A stretch of 64,000 bases of DNA from Pantoea sp. SOD02 (GCF_024707505.1 NZ_CP102604.1:3038001-3102000), one strand, 5' to 3'; shown: positions 16,826-31,409, counted from the first letter of the stretch. The notes: generated by a model from the letters alone, not told the origin. Made by a program: numbers and translations.

Positions 16826-19800
16826 TTATCCCAACTGCTTGCGCGCGTTGCGGAAGATGCGCATCCACGGGCTGTCCTCGCCCCACTCTGCCGGATGCCA
16901 GGAGTTGCTCACGGTACGGAACACACGCTCTGGGTGCGGCATCATAATGGTGACGCGACCGCTTTCGTTGGTTACCGCAGTGATGCCGTTTGGTGAGCCA
17001 TTCGGGTTGGCCGGATAGCTTTCTGTCACTTTGCCGAAGTTATCGACGAAGCGCAGCGCCACTAAACCTTTGCTCTCCAGCTGTGCCAGATGCGTGCCGT
17101 CACGCACTTCGACAAAACCTTCACCGTGCGATACCGCGATTGGCATATGCGATCCAACCATGCCATCCAGCAGCAGCGATGGACTCGCCGCCACTTCAAC
17201 CAGGCTGAAACGCGCTTCAAAACGCTCGGACTGGTTGCGCACAAAGCGTGGCCACAGTTCGCTGCCTGGAATCAGTTCACGCAGGTTCGACATCATCTGG
17301 CAACCGTTACACACGCCAAGTGCCAGCGTTTGTGGGCGATGGAAGAAGTTCTCGAACTCATCACGCACGCGGCCGTTGAACAGGATGGATTTCGCCCAGC
17401 CTTCGCCCGCACCCAGCACGTCACCGTACGAGAAGCCGCCGCAGGCGACCAGCGCCTGGAACTCTTCCAGACCGCGACGGCCAGCCAGCAGATCGCTCAT
17501 GTGCACGTCAACCGCAGTAAAGCCCGCACGATGGAAGGCGGCAGCCATTTCCACGTGTGAGTTGACGCCCTGCTCACGCAGCACTGCCACACGCGGACGT
17601 GCGCCCGTCGCAATCATCGGCGCCGCAACATCTTCTTCTGGCTTGAAGGTCAGATGGACGTTCAGACCTGGGTCGTTATCGTCTTTCTTCGCTTCATGCT
17701 CCTGATCGGCACAAGCTGGGTTATCACGCAGACGCTGCATCTGCCAGGTGGTTTCTGCCCACCAGGTACGCAACGTGGTACGGCTTTCGCTGTACACCGC
17801 GCTGTCGCCAGAACGGATCACAAAGCGATCGCCCGGCAACGCTTTACCAATCACATGCAGGTTAGCGCTCAGGCCGTGGTCAGCAAACACCTTCTCGACT
17901 GCTGCACGATCCGCTGCGTTGATCTGCAGCACCGCACCCAGCTCTTCGGTGAACAGTGCGGCTAACGCATCGCTGCCCAGCGCGGCGATATCCGCTTCGA
18001 TACCGCAGTGACCGGTGAAGGCCATCTCCGCCAGCGTGACCAACAGGCCGCCGTCAGAACGGTCGTGGTAAGCCAGCAGTTTTTGCTCGGCCACCAGCGC
18101 CTGAATGGCGTTGAAGAAGCCCGCCAGCTGCGTGGCGTCACGCACGTCGGCAGGTTTGTCACCCAGCTGACGATAAACCTGCGACAGCGCGGTCGCGCCA
18201 AGCGTATTCGCGCCGTTGCCGAGATCCACCAGCAGCAGCAGGTTGTCTTGATCCGCTTGCAGCTGCGGCGTCACGGTGCGACGCACATCTTCAACCCGGG
18301 CAAAAGCGGTGATCACCAGCGACAGCGGTGAGGTCATTTCGCGCTGCTCGGTGCCATTCTGCCAGCGGGTTTTCATCGACATCGAGTCTTTGCCCACCGG
18401 AATGGTGATGCCCAGCGCGGGACACAGCTCTTCGCCGACCGCTTTCACCGCAGCGTACAAACCGGCGTCTTCGCCCGGGTGACCAGCAGCGGCCATCCAG
18501 TTTGCGGACAGCTTAACGCGTTGCAGCGAACCAATTGAGGTTGCAGCGATGTTGGTCAGCGCTTCACCGACGGCCAGTCGACCTGAAGCGGCGAAGTCGA
18601 GCAACGCCACTGGCGCGCGTTCACCGAGGGAGAAGGCTTCACCGTGATAGCTATCGAGGCTAGCGGTGGTGACAGCGCAGTTCGCAACCGGAATCTGCCA
18701 CGGACCTACCATCTGATCGCGCGCGACCATGCCAGTTACGCTGCGGTCACCGATGGTGATCAGGAAGGTTTTTTCTGCCACGGTCGGCAAGTGCAGCACG
18801 CGATTTACCGCATCCGCCACGCTAATGCCGTCACGCTGCAGCGCATCACCTTTAGCCTGCTGGCTGGCAACATCACGCGTCATCTTCGGCGTTTTGCCCA
18901 GCAGCACGTCAAGCGGCATGTCGATTGGCTTGTTGTCGAAATGGCTGTCGGCGAGGTTCAAATGCAGCTCTTCGGTGGCTTCACCGATAACGGCATAAGG
19001 CGCGCGTTCACGCTTACACAGCTCGTCAAACAGCGCCAGTTGTGCAGGGGCAACCGCAAGTACATAACGTTCCTGCGACTCGTTACACCACACTTCCAGC
19101 GGGCTCATGCCTGGCTCATCGCTGAGGATGTCGCGCAGGTTGAAGTTACCGCCACGATTACCGTCGCTCACCAGTTCAGGCATGGCGTTCGACAAACCGC
19201 CCGCGCCGACGTCGTGGATAAACAGAATCGGGTTGGCTTCGCCCAGCTGCCAGCAGCGGTCGATCACTTCCTGGCAACGACGTTCCATTTCTGGGTTATC
19301 GCGCTGTACTGACGCAAAGTCGAGATCGGCATCCGATTGGCCAGACGCCATTGACGAGGCTGCGCCGCCGCCCAAACCGATGTTCATCGCCGGTCCACCC
19401 AGCACGATCAGTTTAGCGCCCACCACGATTTCGCCTTTCTGCACGTGATCGGCACGGATGTTACCGATGCCGCCCGCCAGCATGATTGGCTTGTGATAGC
19501 CGCGCAGCTCAACGCCATTGTGGCTGTTGACGCGCTCTTCGTAGGTACGGAAGTAGCCGTTCAGGGCTGGACGACCAAATTCGTTGTTGAACGCCGCGCC
19601 GCCCAATGGGCCTTCGGTCATGATATCCAGCGCGGTAACGATGCGATCCGGCTTACCGAAATCCTCTTCCCACGGCTGTTCAAAACCTGGAATACGCAGG
19701 TTCGATACTGAGAAACCGACCAGACCGGCTTTTGGCTTCGCGCCACGTCCGGTTGCGCCTTCATCACGGATTTCGCCACCAGAACCGGTCGCGGCACCCG

Positions 19801-20716
19801 GCCACGGCGAAATGGCGGTTGGGTGGTTATGGGTTTCGACCTTCATCAGGATATGCGCTTCTTCCTGATGGAATTCGTATTCGCCCTTCTGCGCATCGGC
19901 GTAGAAGCGGCCAACCTCAGAACCTTCCATTACCGCAGCGTTGTCTTTATAAGCAGACAGCACATGCTCAGGATTATGTTCAAAGGTGTTTTTGATCATT
20001 TTAAACAGCGACTTCGGCTGCTTTTCGCCGTCGATAATCCAGTCGGCGTTGAAGATCTTGTGACGACAGTGCTCGGAGTTTGCCTGCGCAAACATGTAGA
20101 GCTCAATGTCGTTTGGATTGCGGCCCAGCTTAGTAAAGGCATCAAGCAGGTAATCGATCTCATCATCGGCCAGCGCCAGGCCCAGCGTGGTGTTGGCCTG
20201 CTCCAGCGCACTGCGACCGGCGCCCAGCACGTCAACGCTTTTCAGCGGCTGCGGCTGATGGTGAGCAAATAGCTGCTGCGCATCGTTGAGGTCAGCGAAC
20301 ACCGTTTCCATCATGCGGTCATGCAGCAGGCTCGCCAGCTGCTGCCACTGTGCTTCTGTCAGCTCAGGTGCCTGCACATAGAAGGCCATACCGCGCTCAA
20401 GACGCAATACCTGTGGCAGGTCGCAGTTGTGGGCGATGTCGGTGGCTTTCGATGACCACGGAGAGATGGTGCCGGGACGCGGCGTTACCAGCAACAGACG
20501 CCCTTGTGGCGCGTGTTCGGCGAGAGAAGGACCGTATTTCAGCAGGCGTTGCAGGCGGGCTTGCTCATCCGCGCTGAGCGGTGCACTAACATCGGCAAAA
20601 TGGACGTACTCGGCGTAAATATCACTCACCGGAAGGTGAGCGTCCTGAAAGCGGGTCAGCAGTTTGTTTACACGAAATGCCGACAGAGCGGGCGAACCAC
20701 GCAGAATTTCCATCAT
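16826..20716 (-). CDS. purL: Phosphoribosylformylglycinamidine synthase
   Basis: PurL makes FGAM from FGAR, ATP and glutamine, the fourth step of purine synthesis. The single 1296-residue chain (E. coli 1295) contains the N-terminal PurS-like part, two AIR-synthase-type halves ([45 protein letters not shown]) and a C-terminal glutamine amidotransferase. The amidotransferase nucleophile is the cysteine in [14 protein letters not shown], with the His/Glu pair in [10 protein letters not shown]. No truncation is seen. A PurR operator overlaps the promoter. Confidence 0.98.
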   Translation of the reverse strand: MMEILRGSPALSAFRVNKLLTRFQDAHLPVSDIYAEYVHFADVSAPLSADEQARLQRLLKYGPSLAEHAPQGRLLLVTPRPGTISPWSSKATDIAHNCDLPQVLRLERGMAFYVQAPELTEAQWQQLASLLHDRMMETVFADLNDAQQLFAHHQPQPLKSVDVLGAGRSALEQANTTLGLALADDEIDYLLDAFTKLGRNPNDIELYMFAQANSEHCRHKIFNADWIIDGEKQPKSLFKMIKNTFEHNPEHVLSAYKDNAAVMEGSEVGRFYADAQKGEYEFHQEEAHILMKVETHNHPTAISPWPGAATGSGGEIRDEGATGRGAKPKAGLVGFSVSNLRIPGFEQPWEEDFGKPDRIVTALDIMTEGPLGGAAFNNEFGRPALNGYFRTYEERVNSHNGVELRGYHKPIMLAGGIGNIRADHVQKGEIVVGAKLIVLGGPAMNIGLGGGAASSMASGQSDADLDFASVQRDNPEMERRCQEVIDRCWQLGEANPILFIHDVGAGGLSNAMPELVSDGNRGGNFNLRDILSDEPGMSPLEVWCNESQERYVLAVAPAQLALFDELCKRERAPYAVIGEATEELHLNLADSHFDNKPIDMPLDVLLGKTPKMTRDVASQQAKGDALQRDGISVADAVNRVLHLPTVAEKTFLITIGDRSVTGMVARDQMVGPWQIPVANCAVTTASLDSYHGEAFSLGERAPVALLDFAASGRLAVGEALTNIAATSIGSLQRVKLSANWMAAAGHPGEDAGLYAAVKAVGEELCPALGITIPVGKDSMSMKTRWQNGTEQREMTSPLSLVITAFARVEDVRRTVTPQLQADQDNLLLLVDLGNGANTLGATALSQVYRQLGDKPADVRDATQLAGFFNAIQALVAEQKLLAYHDRSDGGLLVTLAEMAFTGHCGIEADIAALGSDALAALFTEELGAVLQINAADRAAVEKVFADHGLSANLHVIGKALPGDRFVIRSGDSAVYSESRTTLRTWWAETTWQMQRLRDNPACADQEHEAKKDDNDPGLNVHLTFKPEEDVAAPMIATGARPRVAVLREQGVNSHVEMAAAFHRAGFTAVDVHMSDLLAGRRGLEEFQALVACGGFSYGDVLGAGEGWAKSILFNGRVRDEFENFFHRPQTLALGVCNGCQMMSNLRELIPGSELWPRFVRNQSERFEARFSLVEVAASPSLLLDGMVGSHMPIAVSHGEGFVEVRDGTHLAQLESKGLVALRFVDNFGKVTESYPANPNGSPNGITAVTNESGRVTIMMPHPERVFRTVSNSWHPAEWGEDSPWMRIFRNARKQLG

Positions 20717-20783
20717 TAAAGATCTCTCGTCTTTGAAGTGCCGGGCGACGCTTCATTGGGCGCAACAGGGGAAAACGGGCGGT

Positions 20784-20822
20784 ATTATAGAGAAACAGCA
20801 CGGGTTACGAAACCGTTTGCGC
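20784..20822 (-). promoter_or_regulatory. purL promoter with PurR operator
   Basis: A perfect -10, TATAAT, reads leftward at 20789-20784. The PurR-type box ACGAAACCGTTTGCGC lies at 20807-20822 and overlaps the expected -35, so repressor binding would block the polymerase. Purine repression of purL by PurR is known in E. coli. Confidence 0.75.
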
Positions 20823-20986
20823 ATAAATTCTGGCACCTGGCGTTTGGCTGAATTTTGCACAATTCTTGCTATAAAAGTTGCCCTGCCCCTTTTTGTTGCG
20901 CAAAATGCCCCTCGCTCTGGGAGTTAAAACAACATAAATACTGCCTTTAAAAGACAGAGGCCTGTGAGCCATTACGAGACAACTAT

Positions 20987-22968
<1,982 letters not shown>

Positions 22969-22999
22969 TTATAGCGATGCTGCTGCTGGAATCGAAGCG

Positions 23000-23638
23000 T
23001 TATTCCAGCTGTTGCAGCTCACCGCTTGGCGTGACGCGCCAGCGATGCTGACAAAAGAACAGCAGCGGGTTGTCCTGTTTGCTGTCGCTGTAGCCGCTAT
23101 ACAGTTGCAGCGGTGTGCCGATTTTCTCCTCCAGCTGCGCCACCTTTTCATGGCCGAGACAGCGCATCGACAGCAAACGCCCGCCACGGCCCGGTTTCAT
23201 CTGGCTAGCGATCAGCTGCACGCGCGGTAAAAATGCCGAATCGAAATAGACTTGCTCCACCAGCGACTGCGGCGAACCGGTAATCAGCCAGACATCGGCA
23301 TCATTACTGCTGAGATAGTCGGTAAGCCGCTGCTGCACCACCGGAAAGGCGGTAACACGCTGGCGGAACCACTCGGCGAATTCAGCCTCACGCTGGCGCA
23401 GACGTGTTTCGCTATGGCCGAAGGTGATCGCCCACAGTAATAAACTCATCGGCCAGCGTGCGGCGCGGCCTTTGAACAGCATCCCAAGACCGATCACCGG
23501 CAACAGCGGCACCACCAGCAGCAGATTGATCGGCTGACGTCGCAGCAGATAGCGCATAAAGGTGCCAAACATGTCTTGCTGATGTAGCGTGCCATCAAGA
23601 TCGAAAAACACCACGCGTCGTTGTGTACCCTTTGTCAA
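23000..23638 (-). CDS. pgpC: Phosphatidylglycerophosphatase C (HAD family)
   Basis: PgpC dephosphorylates phosphatidylglycerol phosphate at the inner membrane. The HAD nucleophile motif VVFFDLDGTLH, a hydrophobic segment (INLLLVVPLLPVIGLGMLF), LITGSPQ and GYSDSKQDNPLL match E. coli PgpC (YfhB). I place the start at a TTG (23638) that follows GGAG with 6-base spacing. This gives 212 residues (E. coli 211), whereas the longer open frame to 23728 adds 30 residues without family support. Confidence 0.88.
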   Translation of the reverse strand: MTKGTQRRVVFFDLDGTLHQQDMFGTFMRYLLRRQPINLLLVVPLLPVIGLGMLFKGRAARWPMSLLLWAITFGHSETRLRQREAEFAEWFRQRVTAFPVVQQRLTDYLSSNDADVWLITGSPQSLVEQVYFDSAFLPRVQLIASQMKPGRGGRLLSMRCLGHEKVAQLEEKIGTPLQLYSGYSDSKQDNPLLFFCQHRWRVTPSGELQQLE

Positions 23639-23805
23639 ACAGCACTCCTTCTCTATCCTTCGCGGTTTCTGCACTACAGTGTAGCCAGCTTCGGCGTTCG
23701 AGGCGAAAGCTGCTATTTTTAATTCCAATGACTACAATGCCATTTGAATAGTTTATTCTTCGCGTTTACGCGCTGTTTGCGGATAAAGGAATTAAGGATC
23801 GAACC

Positions 23806-24645
23806 ATGAGTTCATTGCTGCGCATTCGTCAGCTCTACCCTCGACTGGCGCTAAATGAGCGTCGGCTGGCGGATTTTTTGCTGTCGCAGCCGGATCGTGC
23901 ACGGCATCTCAGTTCACAAAAACTCGCCGAGGAATCGGGCGTTAGCCAGTCCAGCGTGGTGAAGTTCGCCCAGAAGCTCGGCTACAAAGGGTTTCCGGCG
24001 CTAAAACTGGCACTGAGCGAGTCGATGGCCGATCGCGATGCGATCACCGTGCATAACCATATTCTCAGCGACGATCCGCTGAAAGTGGTCGGTGAAAAGC
24101 TGCTGACCGAGAAGATCTCAGCGATCCGCGCCACGCTGGATATCAACAGCGAAGAGAAGCTGCTGCAAACCTTACAGCTGCTAAAAAACGCCAATCGTAT
24201 TTTGCTGGTTGGCATCGGTGCGTCCGGTTTAGTGGCGAAAGATTTTTCATGGAAGCTGATGAAGATTGGCATCAATGCGGTGGCGGAACAGGATATGCAC
24301 GCCTTGCTCGCCAGCGTGCAAGCGATGGCACCGGGCGATGTGCTGCTGGCGATCTCCTATACGGGCGAACGCCGCGAAATCAATCTGGCGGCACAGGAAG
24401 CAGCGCAGGTCGGTGCCGATGTGCTGGCCTTTACCGGCTTTACGCCGAATGCTCTGCAGCAGTGCGCCACGGTTTGCCTCTACACCGTGGCGGAGGAGCA
24501 GAGCACACGCAGCGCAGCGATCTCGTCGACCAGCGCGCAGCTGGCGCTGACCGATCTGCTGTTTATGGCGCTGGTACAAAACGATCCGGAACGCGCTTCC
24601 AGCCACATTCGCCACAGCGAAGAGTTGGTGAAAAAGCTGGTCTGA
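23806..24645 (+). CDS. yfhH: RpiR/MurR-family transcriptional regulator (YfhH)
   Basis: The 279-residue protein has the RpiR N-terminal helix-turn-helix (LAEESGVSQSSVVKFAQKLGY). A C-terminal SIS sugar-phosphate-binding domain follows (NRILLVGIGASGLVAKDFSWKL ... LLAISYTGERREI). Regulators of this family sense phosphosugars. The regulon of YfhH is not established. It lies between pgpC and yfhL, as in E. coli. Confidence 0.85.
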   Translation: MSSLLRIRQLYPRLALNERRLADFLLSQPDRARHLSSQKLAEESGVSQSSVVKFAQKLGYKGFPALKLALSESMADRDAITVHNHILSDDPLKVVGEKLLTEKISAIRATLDINSEEKLLQTLQLLKNANRILLVGIGASGLVAKDFSWKLMKIGINAVAEQDMHALLASVQAMAPGDVLLAISYTGERREINLAAQEAAQVGADVLAFTGFTPNALQQCATVCLYTVAEEQSTRSAAISSTSAQLALTDLLFMALVQNDPERASSHIRHSEELVKKLV

Positions 24646-24700
24646 TGAGATGAGGCGCGTATAATACCCGCGCCTTTTCTGCTGTTATTGGACTTCCGCT

Positions 24701-24949
24701 ATGGCCCTGCTCATCACCACTAAATGCATCAATTGCGATATGTGCGAACCTGAATGCCCAAACCAGGCAATCAGCTTAGGCGATGCGATCTATGAGATTG
24801 ATGTCGACCGCTGCACCGAGTGCGTGGGCCATTATGATGTGCCGACCTGCCAAAGCGTCTGCCCAATTGATAACACCATTATTCTCGATCCACAGCACCC
24901 GGAAAGCCGCGAGGCGCTGTGGGAGAAGTTCGTGGTGTTGCACCCTTAG
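24701..24949 (+). CDS. yfhL: Ferredoxin-like 2[4Fe-4S] protein YfhL
   Basis: The 82-residue protein has two cluster-binding motifs. The first is C9-x2-C12-x2-C15-x3-C19 in KCINCDMCEPECP; the second begins CTECVGHYDVPTCQSVC and carries the longer insert typical of Alvin-type ferredoxins. YfhL supports iron-sulfur enzymes, and in E. coli it has been linked to tRNA hydroxylation. It is 4 residues shorter than E. coli YfhL. The stop codon lies inside a 15-base tandem duplication shared with the end of acpS. Confidence 0.92.
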   Translation: MALLITTKCINCDMCEPECPNQAISLGDAIYEIDVDRCTECVGHYDVPTCQSVCPIDNTIILDPQHPESREALWEKFVVLHP

Positions 24950-24976
24950 TTCTCGATAATCTAGTTCTCGATAATC
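24947..24976. repeat. 15-base tandem duplication across the yfhL and acpS stops
   Basis: The sequence TAGTTCTCGATAATC occurs twice in immediate succession, 24947-24961 and 24962-24976. The first copy supplies the yfhL stop (TAG). On the other strand the second copy encodes the last AcpS codons and its stop, and the first copy repeats that ending. It looks like a recent slippage duplication. Confidence 0.9.
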
Positions 24977-25341
24977 ACCGTTGCGCAAGCGTAATGGCGT
25001 TCATCCGCTAACGTCACGTGCACGTGCTTCACGCCGAGCTGGCTGGCAATCACTTTGGCCTGCTCAAAGAAACGTAATCCCGGCTTGCCCAGCGCATCGT
25101 TGTACACTTCGAACTGATTGAACGCCAGACCACCGCGAATGCCGGTGCCGAAGGCTTTTGCTGCCGCCTCTTTCACCGCAAAACGTTTGGCAAGAAAGCG
25201 CACCGGTTGCTGGTGCGCCTGATATTGCTGCCACTCGGCTTCACTTAATACACGGCGCGCCAGACGGTCACCGGAGCGCTCAATGACGCCAGCAATGCGC
25301 TCGATCTCTACGATATCGCTGCCGAGTCCGAGAATTGCCAT
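24961..25341 (-). CDS. acpS: Holo-[acyl-carrier-protein] synthase
   Basis: AcpS transfers 4'-phosphopantetheine from CoA to a serine of apo-ACP. The family motif [12 protein letters not shown] with its metal aspartate, and [14 protein letters not shown], are present in the 126-residue protein (E. coli 126). It overlaps the pdxJ stop by one base and is translationally coupled to it, as in E. coli. Confidence 0.96.
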   Translation of the reverse strand: MAILGLGSDIVEIERIAGVIERSGDRLARRVLSEAEWQQYQAHQQPVRFLAKRFAVKEAAAKAFGTGIRGGLAFNQFEVYNDALGKPGLRFFEQAKVIASQLGVKHVHVTLADERHYACATVIIEN

Positions 25342-26072
25342 TAGCGACGCGCTTCCCGCATCAGTTGCTTCATTTCGCTGACCGCATCGGCCAGACCGCT
25401 GAACAGCGCGCGACCAATAATCGCATGACCGATATTCAGCTCGTGCATTTCCGGCAGTTCAGCAATCGGCTGCACGTTGTGGTAGGTCAAACCGTGGCCG
25501 GCATTCACTTTCAGACCAAGGCTGGCGGCGAAAGTCGCGGCTTTACGGATGCGCGACAGCTCCGCCTGACGCTCGAGACCTTCGGGCGCTTCGGCATAAG
25601 CGCCGGTGTGAATTTCGATGTAAGGCGCGCCGCTGGTAACCGCTGCTTCAATCTGGCGGTGATCGGCATCGATAAACAGTGAAACCAGAATGCCGGCGTC
25701 GCTTAACAGGCGCACCGCCGCATTGATTTTATCCTGCTGGCCCGCCACATCCAGCCCGCCTTCGGTGGTCACTTCCTGACGCTTTTCCGGCACCAGACAA
25801 ACGAAGTGCGGCTTGATTTCGCAGGCAATGTCGATCATCTCGTCAGTGACAGCCATCTCCAGATTCATGCGCGTCTGGATGGTGTCACGCAGAATGCGCA
25901 CATCGCGATCGGTGATGTGGCGGCGATCTTCACGCAGATGCACGGTAATACCGTCGGCGCCGGCCTGCTCAGCAACAAACGCGGCCTGCACCGGATCGGG
26001 ATAGTTTGTGCCACGAGCGTTACGAACGGTGGCAATGTGGTCAATGTTGACGCCTAACAGCAACTCAGCCAT
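25341..26072 (-). CDS. pdxJ: Pyridoxine 5'-phosphate synthase
   Basis: PdxJ condenses 3-amino-1-hydroxyacetone phosphate and deoxyxylulose 5-phosphate to pyridoxine 5'-phosphate. The 243-residue TIM-barrel protein (E. coli 243) has the conserved [18 protein letters not shown] at the start and [10 protein letters not shown] near the C-terminus. It is followed at once by acpS and preceded by recO in the conserved rnc-era-recO-pdxJ-acpS order, with a 70-base gap before it. Confidence 0.97.
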   Translation of the reverse strand: MAELLLGVNIDHIATVRNARGTNYPDPVQAAFVAEQAGADGITVHLREDRRHITDRDVRILRDTIQTRMNLEMAVTDEMIDIACEIKPHFVCLVPEKRQEVTTEGGLDVAGQQDKINAAVRLLSDAGILVSLFIDADHRQIEAAVTSGAPYIEIHTGAYAEAPEGLERQAELSRIRKAATFAASLGLKVNAGHGLTYHNVQPIAELPEMHELNIGHAIIGRALFSGLADAVSEMKQLMREARR

Positions 26073-26142
26073 GACAATCCTTAAATGTGTTCAGTGTGTT
26101 TGCAGTGTACCGCGCTGAATATATCAGGCGGTACGACCAGCG

Positions 26143-26874
26143 CTAGTCGTTTGCCACATCTGGTTTCTTTTTTGGCACAAACTGGCGAAACAGTTCCTGA
26201 CTCTTCAGCGGTTTGCCGCCAAGATAGGGCTTCAGCGCCATACGCGTAAAACGTTTAGCGGCGCGCAATGTATCGGCATCGGGGAATTCGCGTTCCCACA
26301 ACGCCCGCAGCTGGCGGCCGGTAAAGCTACGCTGATTGACCACCAAACTGGCGATAAAGCCCTTCTCTTCCCGGTAGCTGTAGGTCATGCCATCGGCGAC
26401 CTCTTCCCCGCTGCCAGCACAATGCAGAAAATCCACGCCGTAGCCGAGATGCCCGAGTAGCGCCAGCTCAAAGCGGCGCAGCGCCGGTTCAGGCGAGCCG
26501 TTGCCTGCCGCCAGCGTTTGGATGCAATTCAGGTAATCAAAGAACATGTCAGAGAAGGGAATTTGCTGCTCCAGCACGCGCGACAGCAGTTCATTGACGT
26601 AGAGTCCGCAATAAAGCGTGATGCCGCTGAGCGGCAATGCCAGTGAAACGGCTTCGGCATTGCGCAGCGTTTTGACGTCACCGCGTCCGCCCCAGCGCAC
26701 CAGCAGTGGCGTGAAGGGTTGCAGTGCACCTTTCAGTTGGGAGCGGCGCGATCGGGCGCCTTTGGCAAGGACGCGGACGCGCCCTTCACTTTCGCTGAAC
26801 AGATCGAGGAGTAGGCTGGTTTCGCTGTAAGGGCGACTGTGCAGCACAAAGGCGCGTTGCCAGCCTTCCATCAA
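26143..26874 (-). CDS. recO: DNA repair protein RecO
   Basis: RecO works with RecR to load RecA on SSB-coated gaps and to anneal complementary strands. The N-terminal OB fold begins [24 protein letters not shown]. The helical C-terminal domain includes [17 protein letters not shown]. Length is 243 residues (E. coli 242). It starts directly after the era stop with no gap, so the two are coupled. Confidence 0.95.
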   Translation of the reverse strand: MMEGWQRAFVLHSRPYSETSLLLDLFSESEGRVRVLAKGARSRRSQLKGALQPFTPLLVRWGGRGDVKTLRNAEAVSLALPLSGITLYCGLYVNELLSRVLEQQIPFSDMFFDYLNCIQTLAAGNGSPEPALRRFELALLGHLGYGVDFLHCAGSGEEVADGMTYSYREEKGFIASLVVNQRSFTGRQLRALWEREFPDADTLRAAKRFTRMALKPYLGGKPLKSQELFRQFVPKKKPDVAND

Positions 26875-27780
26875 TTAACCTTCGTCAGAGTAACCTAAGC
26901 TGCGCAGCGCACGTTCATCGTCCGCCCAGCCAGATTTCACTTTAACCCACAGTTCGAGATGCACTTTCGCTTCAAACATCTCTTCCATGTCTTTACGCGA
27001 TTCAATGCCGATGGTTTTGATCTTGGCGCCTTTATTGCCGATGACCATCTTTTTCTGGCCTTCGCGCTCAACGAGGATCAAGCCATTGATGTCGTAACCG
27101 CCGCGGTCGTTAGACACAAACTGCTCAATTTCTACGGTAACGGAGTAAGGCAGCTCAGCGCCAAGGAAGCGCATCAATTTTTCACGGATGATCTCAGACG
27201 CCATAAAGCGCTGTGAGCGGTCAGTGACATAATCTTCCGGGAAATGATGCTCAGATTTTGGCAGGCATTTGCGCGCAATCGCCGCAATAGCGTCAACATT
27301 TTTGCCGCTTTCCGCTGAGATCGGAACGATTTCGAGGAAGTTCATCTGCTGGCTAAGGAACTGCAGATGCGGCAACAGAATGCTCTTGTCCTGGATGTTG
27401 TCGACTTTATTGATCGCCAATACCACAGGCACTTTGTTATCACGCAGCTTGTTGAGCACCATCTCATCGTCTGGCGTCCAGCGCGTGCCTTCAACCACAA
27501 AGATCACCAGCTCAACGTCACCGATGGAGCTGCTGGCGGCACGGTTCATCAGGCGGTTGATCGCCCGCTTCTCTTCCATGTGCAGCCCTGGTGTATCCAC
27601 GTAGATCGCCTGATAAGCGCCTTCGGTGTGGATGCCCATGATGCGATGGCGCGTGGTTTGCGGCTTGCGTGAAGTGATCGACACTTTCTGCCCCAGCAAC
27701 TGGTTCAGCAAAGTGGATTTACCGACGTTTGGTCGGCCTACAATCGCGACAAAGCCGCTATATGTTTCGAGTTCGCTCAT
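26875..27780 (-). CDS. era: GTPase Era
   Basis: Era binds the 3' end of 16S rRNA and is needed for 30S maturation. G1 ([13 protein letters not shown]), G3 (VDTPGLH) and G4 (NKVD) motifs form the GTPase domain. The KH domain (about 200-300) has [13 protein letters not shown]. Length is 301 residues, as in E. coli. It follows rnc by 49 bases. Confidence 0.97.
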   Translation of the reverse strand: MSELETYSGFVAIVGRPNVGKSTLLNQLLGQKVSITSRKPQTTRHRIMGIHTEGAYQAIYVDTPGLHMEEKRAINRLMNRAASSSIGDVELVIFVVEGTRWTPDDEMVLNKLRDNKVPVVLAINKVDNIQDKSILLPHLQFLSQQMNFLEIVPISAESGKNVDAIAAIARKCLPKSEHHFPEDYVTDRSQRFMASEIIREKLMRFLGAELPYSVTVEIEQFVSNDRGGYDINGLILVEREGQKKMVIGNKGAKIKTIGIESRKDMEEMFEAKVHLELWVKVKSGWADDERALRSLGYSDEG

Positions 27781-27829
27781 TCGAGTCCTGACTTGGGCAG
27801 CGTCGCTTTCGACGCTGCGATATGACTAT

Positions 27830-28624
<795 letters not shown>

Positions 28625-28628
28625 CTAA

Positions 28629-29600
28629 TTAGTGAATCCCACCAATGCGGCTAAAGCGCACGCCGGTCGGCCACTGTCCTTCTTGTTTCTCGAAGCTCAT
28701 CCAGATAGCCACCGCTTTGCCGACCAGATTCTTCTCGGGCACAAAGCCCCAGTAGCGGCTGTCGGCGCTGTTATCGCGGTTATCGCCCATCATGAAATAC
28801 TGCCCTTGCGGCACAATCCAGGTCGATTGCGGCTGGCCCGGCTGCTGATAATACATGCTTGCCTGACTTTGCGCTTCGTTTACCAGCAAGATATCGTGCG
28901 TTACGCTGCCCAATGTCTCTTTACGGGTGCCGAGACGCAGGCCGCCCTTCATGGTTTCGCCCTGCGGCGCCTGGAAGAAGCCGTTGCCGGTTTCATTGCC
29001 ATCAAAGCCGCTGAAGGTCTGAATAAAGTTGCTTGGCTCAACGTTAGTGTAAGTCACCGGCAGCGCCGTGTCGCAATTGCCGCTGCTGCAACCCGGATTG
29101 ATGGTCAGGGTTTTGCTGTAAGGATCAAACACCACTTTGTCGCCCGGCAAACCAATCACGCGCTTGATGTAGTCCACGCTCGGATCTTTCGGGTATTTGA
29201 ATACCGCGACATCACCGCGCTGCGGATGGCCGGTTGGGATCAGCGTGGTTTGAGTAATCGGATCTTTAATGCCGTAAGCAAACTTCTCCACCAGGATAAA
29301 GTCGCCAATCAGCAGCGTTGGCATCATTGAGCCCGATGGAATCTGGAACGGCTCAAAAATAAACGAACGCACGATCAATACCACCGCCAGCACCGGGAAC
29401 ACCGATGCTGTGGTTTCAACCCAACCCGGCTGCGCGGCTACTTTCGCCAGCGTTTTGCTGTCGAGTGCGTTGCCAGCCTGCGCTTGCGCAGCAGCCTGCT
29501 TAGCACGACGCGCCGGTGCCCATTTAAAGCGATCGATACACCAGATAACGCCAGTGATCAGTGTTGCGATCACTAAAACCAGGGCAAACATGTTAGCCAT
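28629..29600 (-). CDS. lepB: Signal peptidase I
   Basis: LepB removes signal peptides at the outer face of the inner membrane. Two N-terminal transmembrane segments flank a short cytoplasmic loop. The catalytic serine is S91 in QIPSGSMMPTLL and the general base is K146 in DYIKRVIGLPGDKV. The 323-residue length matches E. coli (324). It follows lepA by 9 bases. Confidence 0.97.
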   Translation of the reverse strand: MANMFALVLVIATLITGVIWCIDRFKWAPARRAKQAAAQAQAGNALDSKTLAKVAAQPGWVETTASVFPVLAVVLIVRSFIFEPFQIPSGSMMPTLLIGDFILVEKFAYGIKDPITQTTLIPTGHPQRGDVAVFKYPKDPSVDYIKRVIGLPGDKVVFDPYSKTLTINPGCSSGNCDTALPVTYTNVEPSNFIQTFSGFDGNETGNGFFQAPQGETMKGGLRLGTRKETLGSVTHDILLVNEAQSQASMYYQQPGQPQSTWIVPQGQYFMMGDNRDNSADSRYWGFVPEKNLVGKAVAIWMSFEKQEGQWPTGVRFSRIGGIH

Positions 29601-29609
29601 TAAAAATCC

Positions 29610-31409
29610 TTATTTGCTGTCTTTACCGACATGCAGAATGGCAAGGAATGCTTCCTGCGGCAGCTCTACGTTGCCGACCTGCTTCATTCGCTTCTTACCG
29701 TCTTTCTGCTTCTGCAACAGTTTCTTCTTACGGCTAACGTCACCGCCATAGCATTTCGCCAGGACGTTTTTACGCAGCTGTTTTACCGTTGAGCGAGCGA
29801 TAATGTGGTTGCCGATTGCCGCCTGAATCGCAATATCAAACTGCTGACGTGGGATCAGATCTTTCATCTTCTCCACCAGATCGCGGCCACGATATTGTGA
29901 GTTATCACGGTGAGTAATCAGCGCCAGCGCATCAACACGTTCTGAGTTAATCATCACGTCGACACGCACCATGTCAGAGGTCTGGAAACGTTTGAAGTTA
30001 TAATCCAGCGAGGCATAACCGCGCGAGGTTGATTTCAGACGGTCGAAGAAGTCGAGAACTACTTCCGCCATCGGAATCTCATACGTCAGCGCAACCTGCT
30101 TGCCGTGGTAAACCATGTTGGTCTGCACGCCACGTTTTTCGATACACAGCGTAATGACGTTGCCGAGGAACTCCTGCGGCAGCAGCATGTGACACTCCGC
30201 AATCGGCTCACGCAGCTCGGCAATATTGTTCAATGGTGGCAGCTTCGACGGGCTATCAACGTAGATAGTTTCGCCGTCGGTGGTTTCCACTTCATAAACT
30301 ACGGTTGGCGCTGTGGTGATCAGATCCAGATCGTATTCACGCTCCAGACGCTCCTGAATGATCTCCATGTGCAGCAGACCGAGGAAGCCGATGCGGAAAC
30401 CGAAGCCCAGCGCCGTTGAGCTCTCTGGCTCGTAGAACAGTGACGCATCGTTGAGGCTCAATTTGCCCAGCGCATCACGGAACGCTTCATAGTCGTCAGA
30501 GCTGATCGGGAACAGACCGGCGTAAACCTGTGGCTTCACTTTCTTGAAGCCAGGCAACACTTTCTCCGCCGGATTGCGCTGCAAGGTCAAGGTATCGCCC
30601 ACTGGCGCGCCGAGGATGTCTTTAATCGCACACACCAGCCAGCCTACTTCACCGCAGTTCAGTTCGTTGCGATCAACACGCTTCGGCGTGAAGATGCCGA
30701 GGCGGTCAGCGTTGTAGCTTTGACCGGAGCTCATGACTTTAACTTTGTCGCCTTTGCGCAGCGTGCCGTTCTTAATACGAATCAGCGATACCACACCAAG
30801 GTAGTTATCGAACCAGGAATCGATGATCAGCGCCTGCAGCGGACCTTCCGGATCGCCTTCTGGCGGCGGGATGTCACGCACCAGACGTTCCAGCACGTCG
30901 GGCACGCCGACGCCGGTTTTCGCCGAGCAACGCACCGCATCGGTCGCGTCAATGCCGACGATATCTTCAATCTCTTCTGCAACACGCTCTGGATCGGCGG
31001 CAGGCAGGTCGATTTTGTTCAGTACCGGTACCACTTCCAGATCCATTTCCATTGCGGTGTAGCAGTTTGCCAGCGTCTGCGCTTCAACGCCCTGCCCTGC
31101 ATCGACCACCAGCAATGCTCCTTCACACGCCGCCAGCGAGCGGGAAACTTCATAGGAGAAGTCAACGTGACCGGGAGTATCGATAAAATTGAGCTGGTAA
31201 GTTTCACCGTTCAGCGCTTTGTAATCGAGCGTCACGCTCTGCGCTTTAATGGTAATGCCGCGCTCACGTTCCAGATCCATGGAGTCCAGAACCTGCGCCG
31301 CCATCTCACGATCGCTCAGGCCACCACAAATTTGAATCAAACGGTCAGAGAGCGTTGATTTGCCGTGGTCAATGTGAGCGATGATGGAGAAATTTCGTAT
31401 GTGCTTCAT
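29610..31409 (-). CDS. lepA: Elongation factor 4 (LepA)
   Basis: LepA is a ribosome-associated translational GTPase implicated in initiation/30S assembly and back-translocation. The GTPase motifs [22 protein letters not shown] and NKID are present. The EF4-specific C-terminal domain ends with [20 protein letters not shown]. Length is 599 residues, as in E. coli. It heads the lepA-lepB pair; the 218-base gap to rseC holds its promoter and no gene. Confidence 0.97.
   Translation of the reverse strand: MKHIRNFSIIAHIDHGKSTLSDRLIQICGGLSDREMAAQVLDSMDLERERGITIKAQSVTLDYKALNGETYQLNFIDTPGHVDFSYEVSRSLAACEGALLVVDAGQGVEAQTLANCYTAMEMDLEVVPVLNKIDLPAADPERVAEEIEDIVGIDATDAVRCSAKTGVGVPDVLERLVRDIPPPEGDPEGPLQALIIDSWFDNYLGVVSLIRIKNGTLRKGDKVKVMSSGQSYNADRLGIFTPKRVDRNELNCGEVGWLVCAIKDILGAPVGDTLTLQRNPAEKVLPGFKKVKPQVYAGLFPISSDDYEAFRDALGKLSLNDASLFYEPESSTALGFGFRIGFLGLLHMEIIQERLEREYDLDLITTAPTVVYEVETTDGETIYVDSPSKLPPLNNIAELREPIAECHMLLPQEFLGNVITLCIEKRGVQTNMVYHGKQVALTYEIPMAEVVLDFFDRLKSTSRGYASLDYNFKRFQTSDMVRVDVMINSERVDALALITHRDNSQYRGRDLVEKMKDLIPRQQFDIAIQAAIGNHIIARSTVKQLRKNVLAKCYGGDVSRKKKLLQKQKDGKKRMKQVGNVELPQEAFLAILHVGKDSK

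Noticed and set aside
18644-19312. Long open frame (222 codons) antisense to purL
   Set aside because: It lies wholly inside the conserved purL gene on the other strand and shows no domain; GC-rich genes often leave such frames open.
30720-31358. 212-codon frame antisense to lepA
   Set aside because: It is a shadow of a highly conserved gene with no recognisable product or start signal.
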